A stretch of DNA of 43,912 nt from NCBI GenBank assembly GCA_017650905.1, contig JAGCDZ010000108.1:1-43912 (forward strand). Reading direction: 5' to 3'. This document shows positions 41,386 through 43,912 of the stretch, piece after piece. The first letter of the stretch is position 1, and each line of letters begins with the position of its first letter. The position numbers and the translations under genes were made by a program. The notes under the pieces are model-generated. The model saw only the letters and a program-made list of their open reading frames with translations. It was not told the origin of the DNA and searched no databases. This DNA is from Prevotella sp. GTDB lineage: Bacteria > Bacteroidota > Bacteroidia > Bacteroidales > Bacteroidaceae.

Positions 41386-43912
41386 TTATTTCAATGTCAA
41401 CTCCAATAGCTCTGCCGCAATTTCAGGACCATCAATCCGCATCAGACTATCTTCCTCCCGCCCTCTGGAGAGAAGGTTTAAACTGCCATACCAAACAAGT
41501 GATTGGTCAATTACAGCATAACGTTCATGACACTTATTCTGCACATTTACGATGAATCCTGCGTCACTCAACTGCTCCAGCAATTCTGCATGGTGTTCCC
41601 TACCGTCCTCTGGATAGTCCTCTGTACATAGAGAAAAAATGGTGAGAGTTACGCCTCTTTTCTGAATAGTCTCAGACTGGTCTGCAAGCCAGTCAACTTT
41701 CCTTGAACTAAGGTATGGACTGGAGATGACGATGCTCCTCTTTGCAGAAAGAATATCCTTCTCAAATATATGCCAATAGCCAGCATAATCAAAGATGGAA
41801 TTGTTCACCACCTGCTTATCCATCACTTCCGTACAAACCTCAAAACCTATTTTCTTATAAGTTCTCAAACGCCGATGATACATCCGTTCTAATACGGGAA
41901 TGTGTTTATCAATATAGTCGAAGATGATGACATCCTTTTTCCCTTCATAATCGCGGTTCAGTCGGCCTGCGTATTGCTCGACATTTCCTTCAAATGATAT
42001 CGGCATTGCCAATAGCATTGTGTCTAATCGTGGATAATTAAAACCCTCACCGATATATTGCCCTGTTGCGACGAGGATTACACTTTCGTCGCGACTCACC
42101 GATGCCATTTTCTCTCTCAATTCGGTTCGTGCTTTTAAGCCTGTTCCCCCTTGTAATAGGAAGACATGTGCTGCTGCACCTTGCAAAAGGGTATATAAAG
42201 TTTCAGCATGTTCCCTATATTTAGTCATCACTACTGGAGTCCTGCCTTTCTTGACACAATCTATCGCATCAGCCACGATTTGCATATTCCGCAACTCATT
42301 ATCGACAATTAACCGATTCAATTCTGAAATATGTCTATCTTCTGATGATGATAGGTCAACAATCCTCGTAAACCGAGGATATACATAATGACCAATACCC
42401 TGTTTCTCTGCCCGTTCTTTGGCGGTATACCTATGCCGAATAGGCCCTAACTGCATATACAGCTTACGTTCTTGTTTGTCACCCCGCTTCACGGTAGCGC
42501 TCATACCATACACATATTTGGCAGTCGATGCCCGCAGAACGTTTTCAAAAGTTGCTGCAGCTGCATGATGGCATTCATCCACTATTATCATCCCGTAATC
42601 GCGCACCATCGGATTGACGTCATCCATCTTCCCTAACGAACCTATCATGCCAACATCAATGATTCCCGTTGCCGCCTTCTTCTGAGAGGAGAAAGTACCA
42701 ATGACTGAATCTCTTTGTTTAATGCGACCTTTGGGTGTAGTATATGTCGGCAGTTCTTCATTGATTACAAGGAATCGTTCCAAATCTCTGACCCAGTTAT
42801 TCATAATCTCAGCGGTATGCACCAGTACAAGCGTATTGACCTTCCGTTTGGCAATCAGATTAGCGCCAATGACGGTCTTACCAAAAGCTGTTGCAGCTGC
42901 CAGCATCCCGTTATCATAATTCAGGAGATGTTCAACCGCAACAATCTGTTCTGAATACAGTTCCTCCCTGAAAGAAACATCTATAGTCTGTCCTTTCTGC
43001 CTCTTATCCTTGATATCATAGGGGATCCCGGCCTCAGACAAACGATTCTTCAGTTCTTCGAAACAACCTCGTGGCAAAACGATATAATCACCATTGTCAT
43101 ACCCGTCATATACTATTCGTGGTGTTTCACGAGTAGAGAATCCTAAGGCCAGATTCTGGTAGAACTGCGGATTTGTATAGGCAGCCAGTCTCCTGATGGC
43201 ATTCTGCAAACGTGGTTTCAAATTCCGTTTGTCAACATATACGCCATCAGCGAGAATAACTTTCACCGTTCCATCTACATCGTCTGTTTTAAAGTAACGG
43301 GGCAAAGGAAGGGGACTGGTTCCAAAGAGGAGCAAGTTTCCGTCTTCAGACTCATCCACCTTGTCACTTTGGAACAATTTCATGGTGTCAGCCTCTGGAC
43401 ACCATGCCTTGATGTACGTATCTACATCTGTTTCAGACAACTTCCGCGTATGCATCAACTTTTCCCATTGGTCATGGTATGGTCTCCATAGTTCATCCAC
43501 AAAAGCACTATTTCCTTTACGAAGTGCTTGTCCCTGAAGAGGCAGGGCGATGAGATTTCCCAATTTCCCTTCAGGTAGGCTATCCTGCATTGGCATCATC
43601 CTGTCATAATATTGGAAACTCTTCAGACTAACCGATTCTGATCCCTTAGCCAGTAATGCTTCACCAAATCTCCGAACTTTCGCCGCTTGGATAGCTTCAT
43701 TCATGAATATCCATACGTGGGCACCATGACCCGATCTGGAACGTTCTACCAATGCATCAATTCCGACCGATTGGCAAATTTTCCTCAGCGCATCAACTTC
43801 CCGTTCCCATCCTTCCTTTGGAGAAGCATCCTCTTCATGATTGTCGAAGTCAAAAACCAGGAACCAACATGTTCCATCTGGAAAAAGTGGATATAAACCG
43901 ATTACATCGGTG
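41386..43912 (-). CDS. TOTE-type primase-helicase-PLD conflict protein, 5' part outside window
   Basis: At least 841 residues; the frame stays open to the right edge, so the N-terminus is missing (TTG at 43752 is not the start). Domains in order: archaeo-eukaryotic primase with catalytic DxD in FLVFDFDNHEED and the SxH motif in SRSGHGAHVWIF; an SF2 helicase with Walker A AAATAFGKTVIG, Walker B IIVDECHHAAAATFENVL, SAT in YGMSATVKRG and motif VI VEQYAGRLNRDY; and a C-terminal phospholipase-D-type nuclease with CHERYAVIDQSLVWYGSLNLLS (HxRx4D in place of HxKx4D). This matches the primase-helicase of TOTE conflict systems, proposed to act against invading DNA. The final residues ELLELTLK end 112 bp before the DUF6291 promoter region. 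Confidence 0.85.
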   Translation of the reverse strand, partial: TDVIGLYPLFPDGTCWFLVFDFDNHEEDASPKEGWEREVDALRKICQSVGIDALVERSRSGHGAHVWIFMNEAIQAAKVRRFGEALLAKGSESVSLKSFQYYDRMMPMQDSLPEGKLGNLIALPLQGQALRKGNSAFVDELWRPYHDQWEKLMHTRKLSETDVDTYIKAWCPEADTMKLFQSDKVDESEDGNLLLFGTSPLPLPRYFKTDDVDGTVKVILADGVYVDKRNLKPRLQNAIRRLAAYTNPQFYQNLALGFSTRETPRIVYDGYDNGDYIVLPRGCFEELKNRLSEAGIPYDIKDKRQKGQTIDVSFREELYSEQIVAVEHLLNYDNGMLAAATAFGKTVIGANLIAKRKVNTLVLVHTAEIMNNWVRDLERFLVINEELPTYTTPKGRIKQRDSVIGTFSSQKKAATGIIDVGMIGSLGKMDDVNPMVRDYGMIIVDECHHAAAATFENVLRASTAKYVYGMSATVKRGDKQERKLYMQLGPIRHRYTAKERAEKQGIGHYVYPRFTRIVDLSSSEDRHISELNRLIVDNELRNMQIVADAIDCVKKGRTPVVMTKYREHAETLYTLLQGAAAHVFLLQGGTGLKARTELREKMASVSRDESVILVATGQYIGEGFNYPRLDTMLLAMPISFEGNVEQYAGRLNRDYEGKKDVIIFDYIDKHIPVLERMYHRRLRTYKKIGFEVCTEVMDKQVVNNSIFDYAGYWHIFEKDILSAKRSIVISSPYLSSRKVDWLADQSETIQKRGVTLTIFSLCTEDYPEDGREHHAELLEQLSDAGFIVNVQNKCHERYAVIDQSLVWYGSLNLLSRGREEDSLMRIDGPEIAAELLELTLK

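Noticed and set aside
31839-43912. Second attachment-site copy of the tRNA-Arg 3' end
   Set aside because: I looked by eye for the CCCTGCGGGATCA text to the right of the integrase and found none; an exact search would be decisive.
1-43912. CRISPR array, rRNA genes or insertion sequences
   Set aside because: No regular 20-50 bp repeat-spacer pattern, no rRNA-like sequence and no transposase gene were seen.

Overview
The window looks like a chromosomal segment of a Bacteroidales bacterium, most likely Prevotella or a close relative. The evidence is the Bacteroidetes-type promoters (TAnnTTTG -7 boxes) in front of many genes, a standalone MetH activation-domain protein, a TrpB2-type tryptophan synthase, DUF4369 and DUF4421-like envelope proteins, a C-terminal DLQGR...GIYIxNGKK tail, and HTCS-type regulators. 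I made no database search; names come from recognised motifs.

Positions 1-31780 are ordinary core genome. From the left: ribosomal protein L31 type B, a secreted NUC1-type nuclease lipoprotein, a redox pair (glutathione peroxidase and thioredoxin reductase) behind a promoter with a perfect 13-bp palindrome, a hybrid two-component regulator without a periplasmic sensor, and TrpB2. A minus-strand block follows: an RND efflux operon (adaptor, pump, outer-membrane factor) and, 43 bp after it, a large choice-of-anchor-J secreted protein, a lipoprotein and a DUF4421-like protein. Then come Hsp20, Mfd, a polyprenol-phosphate mannosyltransferase, PlsC and a membrane metallophosphoesterase (plus strand), an overlapping DUF4369-pyrC-MetH-activation operon, FtsB/DivIC, DnaX and AsnA.

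At 31787-31860 lies a tRNA-Arg(CCG), followed directly by a tyrosine integrase preceded by 11-bp direct repeats. From there to the right edge the DNA is accessory: much of it AT-rich, with hypothetical genes, a broken gene and conflict-type genes. Its cargo includes an AAA/ABC-type ATPase overlapping a PD-(D/E)xK nuclease-like gene (a candidate two-gene defence module), a conserved-looking small protein, a retropepsin-like aspartic protease, small lipoproteins, a SHOCT-domain membrane protein abutting a truncated formylglycine-generating-enzyme fragment, a strongly structured RNA of about 200 nt with its own promoter, a DUF6291/DUF6633 pair whose reading frames overlap by 164 bp, and a primase-helicase-PLD protein of the TOTE conflict type that runs off the right edge. 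No second copy of the tRNA end was seen, so the right boundary of the element is probably outside the window.

A second theme is short-period repeats in and around core genes: heptads of the TTTTCAC type at gene junctions and inside the MetH-activation gene, a 9-bp CTAG-phased minisatellite and a 70-bp palindromic insertion inside mfd, both in frame.
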